Shown here one piece after another: positions 21,102-34,235 of a DNA stretch of 64,000 bases. The DNA lies in the NCBI RefSeq assembly GCF_014839805.1, contig NC_051129.1, forward strand, positions 13,086,920-13,150,919. Reading direction: 5' to 3'. Under the pieces are notes generated by a model that was not told the origin of the DNA, searched no databases, and saw only the letters and a list, made by a program, of their open reading frames with translations. The DNA is from Manduca sexta. Lineage: Eukaryota > Arthropoda > Insecta > Lepidoptera > Sphingidae. Position numbers and translations under genes: made by a program. The stretch's first letter is position 1, and each line of letters opens with the position of its first letter.

Positions 21102-21493
21102 TGTTTAATTTTATTAGTTCATTATTTGGAAGCGCGGACAGATTCGGCCAAATTAATTTACACACAACACAACACACATAAATATATATATATAGTATGT
21201 ATTCGAATATAAAATCTTTTCGGTGGGGGTAAAAGAAACTGTCAAATATTATTAAAAAAAAGAAGAATGACATTACTTTTTGGAAGAAAAACCACCATCG
21301 GAGTCGGCAAAGAGAATTATAATTTATAAATCGGAACAAAAGGGGCTCCCTGGGGAGCACATGCATAAGAACAAGGAAATTGGGGTGAGTTTGTTTAGCT
21401 ATATATTAGTATGTATGTATAAGACCACACAGGATCGAGAAGTCCGCACGTTGGCCGAAGAAAAATTTATGTATTACCATCTATTACATAACA
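21102..21493 (+). repeat. 3' LTR of the BEL/Pao element
   Basis: It matches the 5' LTR and is followed at once by the target duplication gggtt. Differences from the 5' LTR cluster around 21230-21300. An open frame across the LTR is not a gene. Confidence 0.95.
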
Positions 21494-21498
21494 GGGTT

Positions 21499-23957
21499 TA
21501 TGGCATTAATCTGACTTCTATAGAAGATTCAGTTCAATACCATACTTAGACTTGTTTTAAAATTGTTGTTGGTTTTGTGGTATTAAAGGGCACTCTGATT
21601 TTTCTTAATTTATCCATCTTTTAATAAAAATTTGATACCCAACCGTTCTGGTATCGTTTAAGACTGATAATAACTGACCACTGCTGGCCCACACACGCGT
21701 TACTGGCCTTCTACTATAAAAAACTCAGTTCCGCTTACGCCATTATCTAATTCTAAGAAAAATATCCCTTTTCAATGTCATTGTTAATGAAGAATAACAA
21801 ATCTCTCGGTGGTGTACTTGTATTTCGTACGTTGAATGACTGCGGCGCTGTAGTTTCAATTTCCAAGGTCTAAAAATTATATTAGGTTGTTCTGCCCTAA
21901 ATAAGGCCTAACATTGCTAGAATATGAGAATGTGTTGCACTTCTGTCTACCCCTAAAAAGGGATATTGTATGTGTGCGTGCTATGTATGTAATATAGTAT
22001 GAAAATGGTTAATTAACTGTTATTCAAGCGATCTGCGAGACAACGGGTTAATGCCCTTTGCACATTTACCCTCGTAACGCGAGATATTTACGGGATATTT
22101 ATTTCAAATTGTCAGTCACACTAAAAACATGTTTGTCTATAACTTATAGCATCAGTGTGCTCGCGCGACAGGAATAGTTCCACTCGCCCCACAGAAACCC
22201 AGCGTATTGGATAGCTTACTGTTCTGTTTCGTATGGCGAATAAGATTAAAGGTCCAAAACTTCCTTAGACTTTTTCTTTATAGCCCGTAGCATGTGTATG
22301 GTTGGCAATAAGTACTAACAGGTCGCGTCGATTACTATATTTTCTATAAACAATTTAAAGGAATTATTTAACGGATTAAATTTCCCTAGTTGTTTTTGAC
22401 ACTGCTCCTTGTGGGTAAACTGATTACCGTTTATCATGATTGGTATAATCTTCTTGGGATTCTATTCTAATGACATTTAAATCTCGAAGAAAAGATAATC
22501 GTTGTCAAAACAACTTAAGACACGTTCAGAATGGATACTGCCCGTAGATGCTGTACTCATGGGCTCACTCATTTACGAATTGTCATTTTATCGCGGCGCG
22601 TACGCATCGGCGCCGAGTGCTTCATCAGCCCCTGTATTTTACAAGGTATAAGGGGAATCCTTCTGAAAATTTTCGCGTAATTTTTAGTGTTTAGTTGTTT
22701 CGATATGAATTAAGGACGCGTTGTTGGCGCTTGGATTAAAGAATAGTAGTAAATGTAATTATTGAGCATTATTAGACTTACCTAACATTATGTTTCAGAA
22801 GGACAGAAAGTACTGGCCATAGATCGGCTTTTAATGAACATATTGGATGTAATTTCTTTTTGTTTACCATCAGGCAATAGACTTTACTGATCCACATCCT
22901 AATGCATAATTAACTGTTCAACATGTTCATAATTTATAACAGGAAAATAATATAATTTCTAACTGCTCGCTTATCTCGATTTATATCACGCAAGTTCCTC
23001 ATTATACAGATAAACGGACATCTCATTTGTTATATATAGAGGTAAACAATGAGTGTGTTATGTAGGAAGCGGCACGTTTGGAGTCGACCGGTGGGGAAGT
23101 ATGATGGAATGCAAGGTCGCCGGTGAAAACTGAGTGCTAACACTATACGTTAAATGTATGGTTATAATTAAGTATAGGTGCAGAGGTCTAGAAAAAAGGG
23201 GTTAGTTAAGAGATTTTATTATAAGACTTTTGCAGTTTTCACCATGCTTTGTGAATCGGATAGAGGTGAACACCATATTTAGCAATTGCAGCAGCCCGAA
23301 GAGAAGTGGGGAAGGCAATGGGAGAAGCAAGAGTGGCATAAGGGAGTAAGGTTACCAACCAAGACGGGAGGAGGAGAAAGGTGGGGAAGTCTTTCGCCGC
23401 TCCGCATAGACCTCAGTGTTAATGCAATCTAGAAGTATAGATTAAACTATGCTTCGGCCCGCATAAATGACCCTATGCATGGATAATGGGTATGCATTGA
23501 GTGTGGAGACCGTGCGAGCTGTGAGGGTTTGAACTCTCTGGAATAAGCACTTTAACTATGTAACTTGGCATAGTTTAGCTGCTTAGTTTGGGAATAAAAA
23601 AGTATGCATATGTTGTTTTGTATGTTTTGTTCAGCAATTAACATCGTTGTAATTGCCCATTATGAATCTTAATATATTTATATGTCAGGGTGCAATCTTC
23701 AGTGCAATGTGTGCAGTTATTTGTATTCAAAGCTACTGTCTATGGACAAACGTGATGATGCTACCAAACGAACATAGTGCTCGACTCGTCAGTTAACTGT
23801 GTAAAAATAGAATCTCTGACTAATGACGTTAAGTAAACTCAGATGTGATAGTGTTTGAAGGTTTGTTTCTAATCCACAAACAAACTAACTAGCCTGTGTG
23901 ATTATCTCTAAATCAACTGAACTCATCCTTAAAAAGTCACAAATAGAGAGAGACACT
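21499..23957. other. Unique gene-free region with a SINE tail
   Basis: At ~21931-21995, 'cttctgtctacccctaaaaa' followed by a TGTG-rich tail resembles the 3' end of the tRNA-derived SINE. Around 23290-23400 there is a purine-rich, G-rich stretch. No gene was recognised. Confidence 0.4.
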
Positions 23958-24954
23958 GAGACCAAAAGTCTACAGACTCTAATCTAAACTAAACATATAA
24001 ACAATATTTCCACAACAAAGTCCGCATTATCAAACATGAAGGAAACAAGTGTATTTTAAATGTTATGCAATCAGATAATAACGTGCGTTTCCTATTTGTG
24101 CAACATGGCAATAGTCGCAATGGGCCCGACCCGCCCCGGGCACGTAGTTCAGATGCAGTTGAGTAATGATTTGTGTTTGCTTTGTTTGTAAATGGTTTTG
24201 CTCGAATGTTCTTTTCCTGAATGAGTCTACCTGTACTTTGGGTTGAGATGTAGCCTATATGGTAATCCTGGATACAGTTTATCTTAAAGCTAAATTTCAA
24301 TGAATTCCGGCCGTGGTTTTTGCGTATATGTCTAACAACCGAATATACCTCCCAGGCAATTCGTGTTCGCTCGATCGTCACACCGAATGGTAACCCATGT
24401 ATTTTTAGTGATCCAAAGCACACAGTTCATTGTGTATACATCTTGGATGCATATCATATTGAGGCCGAAAAAGATCCGCAGAAGTTCCTAGGAAATTCTC
24501 ATTCTTCCCCCATTTCTTTCTCCACTTCTAACAGGGTCGCTGTGGTTGCTAAGCCGAGAGATGGCTTATATCCTGATAGCAGGGTAACACGATGATTACA
24601 CACAACTGTACCCACCCCCTCCAAAAAAAAACATCAAACAGATCTACCTATCTTAAGCTTAAATATAATGCATATTATTATTATTTTAAATTAATTGCAG
24701 TAATTTCATATAGGCATTGTAATAAAGATTAATTAATTAAACGTTTAACAAACATATAAATATGTCGTCGGCTCAAAAGTCACGGGCAATATCGAGTAGG
24801 TTATTTTAATTATAATTATTGACATTGAAACAGAAGTTGAGCGTTGCCAAGTTTGCCTAGTGTAATTAAAAGGTCCTATACGGCATCACATCTATCTTTA
24901 AGACCTTATAGATACCAATAACAAATCGCTTGGAAGCTAGTAAGATGTAACTAA

Positions 24955-25171
24955 CTAGCTTTTGCTCGCTGGTTCGCACGCGTGAAGTTTTCCGGGATAA
25001 AAGTCCCGCTATATATTTTCCCCGGATAGTATACTCACTATAACCTATAACCTTCTCAGGGTTTAAAATTATCTCTAAACCAAATTTTATAAAAATCCGT
25101 TCAGTAGATTTTGAGTAAATCGATAACATACATGGACAGAAAAGAGGACTTTGTGTCATAATATGTATAGA
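24955..25171 (-). mobile_element. Non-autonomous Helitron-like element (B1 copy)
   Basis: On the minus strand it would start TC (tctatacatatt) and end in a GC hairpin region (from 'ctcgctggttcgcacgcg' on the plus strand) followed by CTAG (24955-24958). It is flanked by A on the left and T on the right, as expected for A^T Helitron insertion. The interior holds the 'aaaatccgttcagtagattt' block typical of lepidopteran Helitron-like repeats. It has no Rep/helicase ORF. The exact right end could be 25171 or 25175 because of a 'tagataga' repeat. Confidence 0.7.
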
Positions 25172-25289
25172 TAGATAGTAGCACCATGCAGAACTTTGAA
25201 TTATAAAATTAAATCTGAAGTGTGATGTTATCGTCACACTGAAATTACGGTCATATTACACTGGACATGCGCGCCGCCTTTTTATACGT

Positions 25290-25635
25290 GCGCGGCGTAG
25301 TGGCCCCACTGCGATGGCAAGTGGAGTGGGGTCCAATAGAATGTCGACTGACGAGAGATTAGCCCTCGACAGTCGACACAATTATGCCGGCCTGTTGGAA
25401 CCTGATATACACAAGCTGATCCCTGAACGCAACACACTTACCTCCACTATGGCGGATGTATTCGCTTGAAATTTGCCAGCGTGATGAGGGCTTTAATTAT
25501 ACCTAAGTGCCGGCCTGTTGGAACCGGATATAAACTGGCTGATCCTGGAACTCGACACACTTACGCCTACTATGGCGAGTGTATTTGCTTGAAATTCACC
25601 AGTGTTATAAGGGCCTTAATTATACCTAACCACAG
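25290..25635 (+). repeat. 'gtcgactgacga' repeat with a tandem duplication of its 3' part
   Basis: The head is at 25305-25383. The part beginning 'tgccggcctgttggaacc' and ending 'ccttaattatacctaa' then occurs twice, at ~25385-25508 and 25509-25632 (about 124 bp each, diverged). The equivalent in B2 (36930-37215) is shortened by many small deletions. Confidence 0.75.
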
Positions 25636-25844
25636 ATGAAGCACCCCAGCTTTAGACTCTGATAGTGCTAAGTAAACACACGACACTGACCACAATGTCT
25701 TTCAAACCAATACAACAACGCTTGCTTATTCCTGCTTGACGACATAAAATTGCCCAGATATTTTGCATACGAGAGACCCGTCACTTCAACCATTTTATAA
25801 TTAGTTGTAGTTATACATATATCCACCTGTTCAAAATCCAAGGG

Positions 25845-26052
25845 TTCACACCTTGACGTTTTTAAAATAATGTGTGTATTCTTTGTGAATAATTATCGCT
25901 TGCTTTAACGGTAAAGGAAAACATCGTGAGGAACCCGCATAACTACTTTAAAAGTTTTCGGTAGGAATTTTGAGGTTATGTGAAATATACCAACTCGCAC
26001 TAGACCAACGTGGTGGACTAAGGCCCAATCCCTCCCAGTAGTAGAGGAGGCC
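25845..26052 (+). repeat. Lepidopteran SINE ('ctttaacggtaaaggaaaacatcgtgagg' family)
   Basis: 'gctttaacggtaaaggaaaa', 'catcgtgaggaacccgc', 'cgcactagaccaacgtggtg' and 'cagtagtagaggaggcc' are in the order seen in a very common lepidopteran SINE body. The 'gggttcacaccttgac' at the left may be a decayed B box. The B2 copy is 37430-37632. Confidence 0.75.
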
Positions 26053-27470
26053 AGCAGTCGTAGTTATCGCGATTAATTTATTAACAATAAAAATGACAAC
26101 AGTAATTTATAGGACTCTAAGAAACTTCCATCCTCTCAAACACCCAGTCTATTTTTACCTTGCTCAAGAATCGGAAATAGACGATTCTTGGCTGAGGTCT
26201 GCACAATCTTGTAATTAAAAAATGTTTGACGGCTGTCGTTTACGGGAAAATATGGCGCTTACCATGAGACAAGCGACGCGGCCCCGACATTAATTTATAA
26301 GAAAACGTCTAATTTGGTATATTTGGCAGTTGCGTCGTTTTAATCGGAACTTGTAAACGAAATAGATCGAGTGCCAACAAAAACATGAAATATTTTATCC
26401 TTTTAACATTAACGAGACATTTGTAAATCGCTTCGCTTTCTTAATGTACAGGAATTGTTCTAGAAACTACGTTCTTTTTTAACGATCTTTTTGAAATAAT
26501 TCTGTTCAGTATAGAATGTTAATGCATCTATTTATTCCCTGGTAGTAATCGGTTCTTTGTTTTATAAATAGTTTAATTCTATTGTCAATACTTAACCTAA
26601 GGAACAGTTTGAAGCTGATTTTGTTATGAATTACTATAATTAGCGAAAAAACTATCTTACAAACAGCTCACTCTTCGCTGCTCGCTGACAGTGCGACAGC
26701 TACTTTGCTCTACCCAAAATTAATAGTTCATGTTCCTCCAGTTATAATGGTTTTTATATCAAACATACACTCATTAGTGTTACAGTGTATAAATGTGTTT
26801 TAGGTAAATTATATTTTGTTATACTGATTGTAAAAATTTTAACATCAATACTACAGAATGCCGGAGTAAAATATTTTAAGGTCTATACAGATAGGGTATT
26901 TTCATGCCCCGAAAACATTTCTTAGGATCTATGTTCACAACGCTTCGAAACGACTTAAATACGTACACGTTTGATACGGCACTCATTGCACGTTTTCATT
27001 GCGTGAATTTGTATCTAAACGTACACAGTTCCCGACTGCATCGCGTTAACGCGTTTTTCAGTTGCGTTTGAATTTTAAAGCACGTATTCGTGCCGTTTAA
27101 CTAACCTCGTATATAATATATTGATATTTTTATCAAGAAGAGAGGCAACCCTGCTTTGAAAATCTGTATAAAAAATTAATGGAATATATAATGATAAAAT
27201 AATAAACAATCTCATAACATTTAAGCGCCGGCTCATTTTTAGAGTAAACAGTGCTACTGGCCCGAAAAAACACTTCAAATGGGTTAACGCTTCCGTTTGA
27301 AAACGTAAGACAGACTTTATTATAAATGGCGAAATTGTTTTGTAATACAGCCACACATAAAGTCCAACCGCTCCAGCGACTTAGGATAATGCTGAAAATC
27401 AGAACGAAACAATGTAGATGAACAAAAAATAGAAATGTAGAGTATAGAAAAAGTAATGACACAAAGTTTG
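26053..27470. other. Gene-free stretch (B1)
   Basis: It contains only short overlapping minus-strand frames whose phase changes between B1 and B2 because of single-base differences. No recognised repeat was seen. Confidence 0.45.
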
Positions 27471-27650
27471 TAGCCAGTGTAACTACTGGACATAGTAAGC
27501 CCTAACATCGCATGTCTCAGGATGGTGAGCGCAGTGGAATTCCAAACAATACTTTGTGATTCAAGGTGTTGGATAGTGTTTGTACTATTATGAGCGGTCG
27601 TATCGCTTACCATCAGGAGAACGGAAAGCTCATCCCGTGATTCAAAAAGA
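27471..27650 (+). repeat. SINE-like repeat, plus orientation (B1)
   Basis: 'tagccagtgtaactactgga', 'gatggtgagcgcagtggaat' and 'cgtatcgcttaccatcagga' identify the family of 61-345 in opposite orientation. An inverted member follows at 28176-28458. The B2 copy is 39055-39235. Confidence 0.72.
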
Positions 27651-28175
27651 AAAAATGTTTATATACATTTATTAATATGAAGATACTGAAAACGGTTTTT
27701 ATAATTATTGAATACAATTTTACTTAATACAAAAATACATTTTCACCCTTATTAATGTTAAACGGTAGCTCTTAGGAGGCCATTTAAGGTACGTCAAATA
27801 CTGAAGTTATTACCTCGATTAAAATTAAAGTTGATGTCATACATGAATTGACATATTTGTACCATCTTGCGTAATCACACGAGTCATGACAAATTCAATG
27901 TCTTAAATATTTGACATTGAAAATTCTTCAGAACATTACTTACGTCATCAGCTTCAAGCTTATATCACCCTTTAATTTGGAATGAACATGACTTTTATGC
28001 AATTGAAATGCGAGAAGCGTATGGCCACTCTTACGGGGAAGATATGATTACTCATAAGAATTAACATCACCAAAATTTTATATTTTTTTTCGATTCTGAA
28101 AACACGCGCGAGTTGTCCAGTATTTCTGTTTATTTCCCATACGGTGACATGTTCTTTTTTTTTATTGCTTTAAAT

Positions 28176-28458
28176 GACGAGACGAGCTTGCCGTTCGCCT
28201 GATGGTACGCGATACGACCGCCCATTAACAGTAGAAACACCATCCAACACCTTGAATTACAAAGTATTGTTTGGTATTCCACTGCGCTCGCCAACCTGAG
28301 ACATGAGGTGTTAAGTCTTATTATGTCCAATAGTTACACTGGCTACAATGCCCTTTAAACGTGAACACAACAGTGATTACACACTGCTGCTTGGTGGCAG
28401 AAATAGAGATTGCGGTGGTACTTACCCAGACGGATTCTCACATATGAGAGACCTACCA
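28176..28458 (-). repeat. SINE-like repeat (A2 copy)
   Basis: It is equivalent to 61-345 and 39769-40051. It is inverted relative to the 27471-27650 copy. Confidence 0.72.
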
Positions 28459-29395
28459 TACGGAGTTGTTCATTTGTTGAAGATCATACGGACGGATACG
28501 GAATTGCAAAACGTGGACCGGTTCTATCTCTGTCTATTCTTCGGACGTAAAGTCATGAATGTATACTACAAAATATCTCACATAACCCAATTACAATGAC
28601 TGCCAACTCTACAAATGTGCAATGAAAACAAACAATGTAACGTTACATAAAATATGAGCTATCGTCTACTGCGTTTCCGTCGCTAACAATCACACGGACA
28701 GACACGTTCTATTTATAGACTTACATATATTAGTGCGTGTGTCACTAGCATTAGAGTTGAAAATTCCGTACATATCAACGTAGATAACTTCCTATCGTGA
28801 GAATTATTACTATCGTCAATATGTTCAGCGATCTTGAAGTTAAAAAAGTATCTTGTTATCCTGAGAATTCCAACGTTAAGCATTAACACGGGTTTAGATT
28901 AGCAAGAAAACTTACAGAAGTCTACTACCGCAAGCGATTTTTAGCATTTCAACAAGCACGGATCGGCAAATTTTGCGGCAAATCGCTTGTGGATAAAACT
29001 ATTAAAATAGTGGCGCTAGTGTCAACGCATTTGGATGTTTATATGCAATATATTGCTGCTAGAACTTGCTAGTTTAAACTTAGCATTACCGTAGCAGTAA
29101 TAACACTGGCTGGAATATCCTTCAAACTGGAACACAACAGACTTAAGGTACTGCTCACTGAATAGAAGATAGGGTTAAATAATATCATTATGTTTTCTAA
29201 TAATAACCACAGATTATGTGCTACTAACGTTATCGATAAATTACTTAACATTAAATGGCGCGTTCATAATCAAGTGCCACTTATGGACATACATTGTTTT
29301 CAGATAATACTATGATTATTTAATTGACATAATTTATGTGTAATATCATGCTCTTAAGAGCTGTTTTTATACAAATTTATCTAGCATGTCTAATG

Positions 29396-29510
29396 GCTCG
29401 CCTACTATCACATCATGGGACGGAACACACTTGGCGAAATGTGGGTGGCCTGGTTGCGTCTCTGGATACCCCTTCGAGGATAAAGGCATGATGTGTGTTT
29501 GTTTGTTGGT
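29396..29510 (+). repeat. 3' part of tRNA-derived SINE (A2 copy)
   Basis: It is equivalent to 1262-1375, with the same 'ccccttcgaggataaaggca' tail. Confidence 0.75.
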
Positions 29511-30468
29511 ATGCCTAACACTGATCTTATAACCTGTTTGAAGACAGTCCCTTCGCCCACCTTCTGCGATCTTGGTATTTTATAGTTTCCTTAACAAAAG
29601 TGACACTGTCTAATTTCAATCTGGCCCTAAAATTCCCCGTGGAGTTTTCTAACGTAATAATTTGAAGTTATTGTACATACTTGAGTGTAGAGTATGTTGG
29701 CGACAGGCATTACTAAGTCGTAAATTCCCAATATTGAAGTTCTACTAAAAGCATCTTTGTACGAGTTCTGTGTAGAACTTACCAACATAGTACGCCTTTT
29801 ACTTATTATTTCACTGCTATTTATATTAGTACCTACCACAGTTTTTAATCCATATAACTTTCCATTTTTTTCACCCCGTATAGCGGTTTTCGTGCAAATA
29901 CCCAAAACCTCCGTTAAAAACTTCAAGAGATTGCTTTACATTTTACAATTTCTATTAAATAGAAAATTGTAGGAGACATTGAAAAGACGTACACCTGTTT
30001 AAAAATTCATCTCTCATTGAATATTTTAAATCTTTGAAATATCCTGAATGTAGTATTAACTCTTTTATCACTATAATTTCTTCATTAATTATCCTCATTT
30101 AAGAACAATTATCTTTAATGAACAGAATCTCAAGCATCCATTACTTAACCTCTCGATCGGTTCGTTAAAGCAATTACGTTGGCTCGTTAATGTTCGGTCA
30201 CATTCCTCGCTCAACGTGCTGGTACCGCTTCGTAACCTGAACTCCTTGGTGGCACGCTGCTGGCCACGTGAGGGATAAATTGTCACGGTATCGCAACTCT
30301 GTTGTTGTGATTTATTTTGTACTGGATTAAGGTTCCATCGTTTTCCAGTTGACTTTTCTCTGGTTCTCTGAAAGTCTTCGAAATTGAGTCGACTGGTTTT
30401 AATCTGTTCGTGCTTGAACACTGCTTGAAGATATGGGTAGCATTATCGAAGAATTGCTTATTAGGAAA

Positions 30469-30959
30469 CTAGCTTCCGCCAGCAGCTTCGCCCGCGTGGA
30501 TCACGGACTTCAAAAATGGAGGAGGTGCTCAATTTGTCGGGATATTTTTTTTAATGTATGGTGGTATGCAGGTGGTCCGATTGTCCGGCCAGGGTCTGAT
30601 GATGGGATCCTGGTGAAATCGAAGGAACTTTTAACCATAAAGGTTGCACACGCGACGGAAAAAATTGAGTAACTTCTCCCGTTTTCCCAACATTTCCCTT
30701 CACTGCTCTGCTCCTATTAATTGTAGCGTGATGAAAAGTATACTATAACCAGCTCAGGGTATGAAAAACAATTGTACCAAGTTTCGTTAAAATCCGTCGA
30801 GTAGTTTTTGTTTCTATAACGGTTATACAAACAGACAGACAGACAAAAATTTTACTAATTGCATTTGTCAGTATCGATCCCTAATCACCCTGATAGTTAT
30901 TTTGGAAATATATGTCATGTACAGAATTGACCTCTCTACAGATTTATTATAGGTATAGA
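30469..30959 (-). mobile_element. Non-autonomous Helitron inserted in A2 (absent from A1)
   Basis: Comparison with the empty site in A1 (2326/2327, ggaaa|ttagagag) defines the insert exactly. On the minus strand it starts TC and ends CTAG. Just inside the CTAG is a GC-rich hairpin region (plus strand 'cttccgccagcagcttcgcc' then 'cgcgtgg'). It sits between A and T with no target-site duplication. These are the hallmarks of Helitrons; the sequence resembles the lepidopteran Lep1-type family from recall. The interior includes 'cggacttcaaaaatggagga', also seen at 57010 and 61150, and 'aaaatccgtcgagtagtttt'. It has no Rep/helicase gene. Confidence 0.88.
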
Positions 30960-33176
30960 TTAGAGAGTTTGTTAAAGTTCGGCAATTTCAGTAACCCTAT
31001 TTAATGTAACAGCAAAACCACCACTTAGTATCGTCGAGGGAAAAGTAATTGTTCTATATTATAAACCCTTTCTAGTGTTTGGAACTTTTACGATTTCTGT
31101 CTCGGTTGAACGGCTTCTTATCGTCTGCCTGTGATAAACGTGACTCGTAAAAGTAATTTTATTACACGCTTTAATATTCATTTTGTATTCAATTTTTATA
31201 TTACTAAGGGCTAATTTGTTAATCGTCACATAAAATTTATTTATTTAATAATGTATAACTTGAGTAAGTAGTAGTTGATAAAAGTGATAGAAAATAACAA
31301 CTTTATACGAAAAACATTCAATTTTAAATCGATTGTATTTCATCCTATGAATAAATTTTGTATCATGATTGAAAAATTTGTCTTTAATGACATACCAAGT
31401 AAATTAGGCATCGTCGCCTGGTGATGGGCACTATAAGTTTCCTAGAGAGCAGCAACACCCAGAAGCTTAAACTAAAAATCTTTTTATAGCTCAGCACAGC
31501 TCATCGCGATATTAGATGTTCAGCCCATTCAATCTTGTCAGGTTACAGAAATATTTTACAATACTGTTATTTATCCGTTTGTTCGCAATCATCTATGCGT
31601 AACTGTTAACAATATTTATGCTATATGTGGATTAGAAATTCCATCTCTAATGATCTATCGAAACGATCACGACTGCTATTATATTCCGATTGCAATATAA
31701 ATACTTTATAAGCATGTATTTAGTTGGGTATATAACTGGCTAAGTATTCAAGTCTTTATAGCAATAGGCTTTGCTAGCGGTTTCGCCCGCGTGGATAACG
31801 TTTCTTAGGGTTAATTTTTCTCTTCTCCAAGATTCAAAGTAGCTTATGGGGCATACCACGTGAAGCGGGCACGAAAAAAACTCGATGTCTCAGATTTTCG
31901 TAATATTTGATTATGTTATACCTGTATATGTCCTCGATCCAGATACAAAATATTATTAAAGTATAAACCCTGGTTAGCGAGTTAGAGGACTTTGTAGTTT
32001 TGACTGGCCGGCTGGTATACGCCACTTCGAATCAATTATCAAGTTTTTAAATGTTACAATAAAATAAATAAAGCAATGAAATAAATACTTCATTTAATGA
32101 GCTTTTTATTGTATTTTGGAAATTGAAAAATGTTTTTGTATTTGAAAAAAGTGTTTGAAAGATTTCAAACTTGAATTTCTAAAGTTGGCATATTTATATA
32201 TTTTTTATTTTTTCTAAAATAGCTACTATTGTATAGATAATCTCTGCGAAGTTTCATAATGTGCTGAGAAGTCTTTTAGGAGCTATACCGATTACAGTGC
32301 CGAAGCGCGGCGGTCGCCAGAAAGAGCGAAGTAATGAAAACTTTCAATTAAACTAAATACTTTAGATCAGATAATTTTATCATGTTTTGCATTGCTTTAA
32401 GGATTCAATTACATCTGATTATAATATTAAAAAACATATTTATATTACTGACGGTGCACAACAACATTACAACAGTAGCCTTTAATTAAATAATTCTTTT
32501 GTAAGGGTGTGTTAATTATACTAAATCCAATAGACATTTCAGTTCCAGATACATATCTTTATTTAAATTTACTTTGTTCCTTTGAACCTCATTTGTATAA
32601 ATGCCGCAAATTCATCATTTGTTCATAAACACTAAAATAGCTAAGGTCGATATATATGTATTACGTACAGTATGCCATAGAATATACTATATACTAAATA
32701 GATATAATCTAAAATTATTCTGGTACAAATATAGTCCAGTTAATAGGTTGAAGACATCTGTCGAGTGCACTCATTCCGCCCACACGCACTAATTTCTGTT
32801 ATACCGATTACATTGGATATTGGATACAACATCTCTAGTCTTCTTTTCCTGAATGTCAGCAAACGATGCATTATTGGTAACCACACTTAATGCCTGCGTC
32901 TTCGAGATAGGGAACAGACGTATTAAATAGCGGACCTTCCCCATCTCGCACCCTTACACTTGATCAACCCTAAGTGACATTGTACCCAAATCTCTTATCG
33001 ATAATAAAAGTTCCCCCCATGTTGTATCATTTGGATAATAAAAAAAATTGCATGCGTCTTCTATAGTATTGTTTTCTTACATGTCAAACGCCATAACTAA
33101 GTAACCAATAGATTGATTACTGACCACACCTAATGGGCTACGTTTCATTGCAAATCCGCATAATACTGGTAGAGAA

Positions 33177-34235
33177 CACTGGATGCAACGTGACTTGTCA
33201 GTTCCACTTGAATGAGCGTACAAGCCACGCCAGTATCCGAAAGATCAAGTGTCTATGGCGTGACTGTATACAGCGCTGGCTCTAGTACGCCCATGCGTTC
33301 ATGTTGTCATGAATCAGCTGACGAGTAGAACTGGAAATGGGAGGTTAATAAAACAGTCAATCAATGTCTCGTTTATGTGTAGATATTTGTCAGTAGTCTA
33401 TGATTTGGATGCAACGTGTGTTGGCGGTTCCACTCGAATGGGCTTACAAGCATTCGGAAGATCAGGTGTCGATGGCGCAACAGCCGACAACATCGGCTCC
33501 ACGCACGTGCGTCAGTTTATATCTCTGTCATGCTCTGCAGGTGGAACTGAGATGGAGAATACATGAATATTCAAATCGAAGTTTTAACCCATTTTAACAC
33601 TTAGCATTTAGATGCATTGTGACATATTAATTCCACTCGGGGTAACACAATTGGAAGATCAGGAGTGGACGGCCCATTGATAAACGGTACCAACACGCAT
33701 CAATCCAAATTGCCTCAATAGTTTGGCAATTGGATTGACTTGGAAGGTATTTATTAATCTCTTCGCCTAATAGTCAAGTCTTGTTTTTTCCACCGACACA
33801 GCAAAGTGATCCCACTGCACTTGATGGTCAGCGGAGTGGAGTCCATATAGAATGTCGACTGACGACTGATGATACTCCTAGCTAGTCGTCACATTTAGAC
33901 GAGCCTGTTTGAACAGGATATATACAGGCTGAACCGGAACACGACACATTTGCGAAGGCCACTATAGCGGGTTTTAATGCCTCGTTCACGGTGGTTACTA
34001 TTCGGACGGACACAAAATATATCCTACCACCAGCCTCCTGTCCATACTTTCAGGTAAAACCTGCATTTGAAGCAACGTGACTTGTAAGTTCCAGTCGAAT
34101 AGGTTTACAAGGAAGATCAGGTGTCGATGGCGCGACAGCAGCGGCGCCGGCGCCCACGTTCCCTCCGCACGTGCTGAGGATTATGTTGTCGGTATCGGTT
34201 GACAGTGGTGACTGGAACGGAGTGACTCATTAACA
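33177..34235. repeat. Four diverged repeats in a row (A2 copy)
   Basis: It is equivalent to 4557-5610 and includes the 'gtcgactgacga' repeat at 33812-34045. Small insertions relative to A1 and A3 (for example 'ctc' near 33522) shift the short open frames, which shows they are not conserved coding sequence. Confidence 0.7.

Larger units (their letters stand above)
16377..21498 (+). mobile_element. BEL/Pao LTR retrotransposon, complete ends, internally deleted
   Basis: The element proper is 16382-21493. It is bounded by a perfect 5-bp target duplication 'gggtt' (16377-16381 and 21494-21498). LTRs of 387 and 392 bp begin TG and end CA. The internal region (4.33 kb) carries, in BEL/Pao order, a Pao-type Gag, zinc knuckles, an aspartic protease, integrase and a C-terminal DUF5641-like domain. 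Reverse transcriptase and RNase H, normally between protease and integrase, are missing. Several frameshifts disrupt what remains. No envelope-like gene is visible. The LTRs differ at roughly fifteen positions by eye, so the insertion is not brand new. Confidence 0.93.

Noticed and set aside
16377..21498. Endogenous retrovirus with an envelope gene
   Set aside because: The Pol C-terminal block ends at 20945 and only ~150 bp remain before the 3' LTR, so there is no room for an envelope gene; domain order and sequence are BEL/Pao.
20998..21549. Open frames of 122 and 89 codons
   Set aside because: They lie over the 3' LTR and are non-coding by position.
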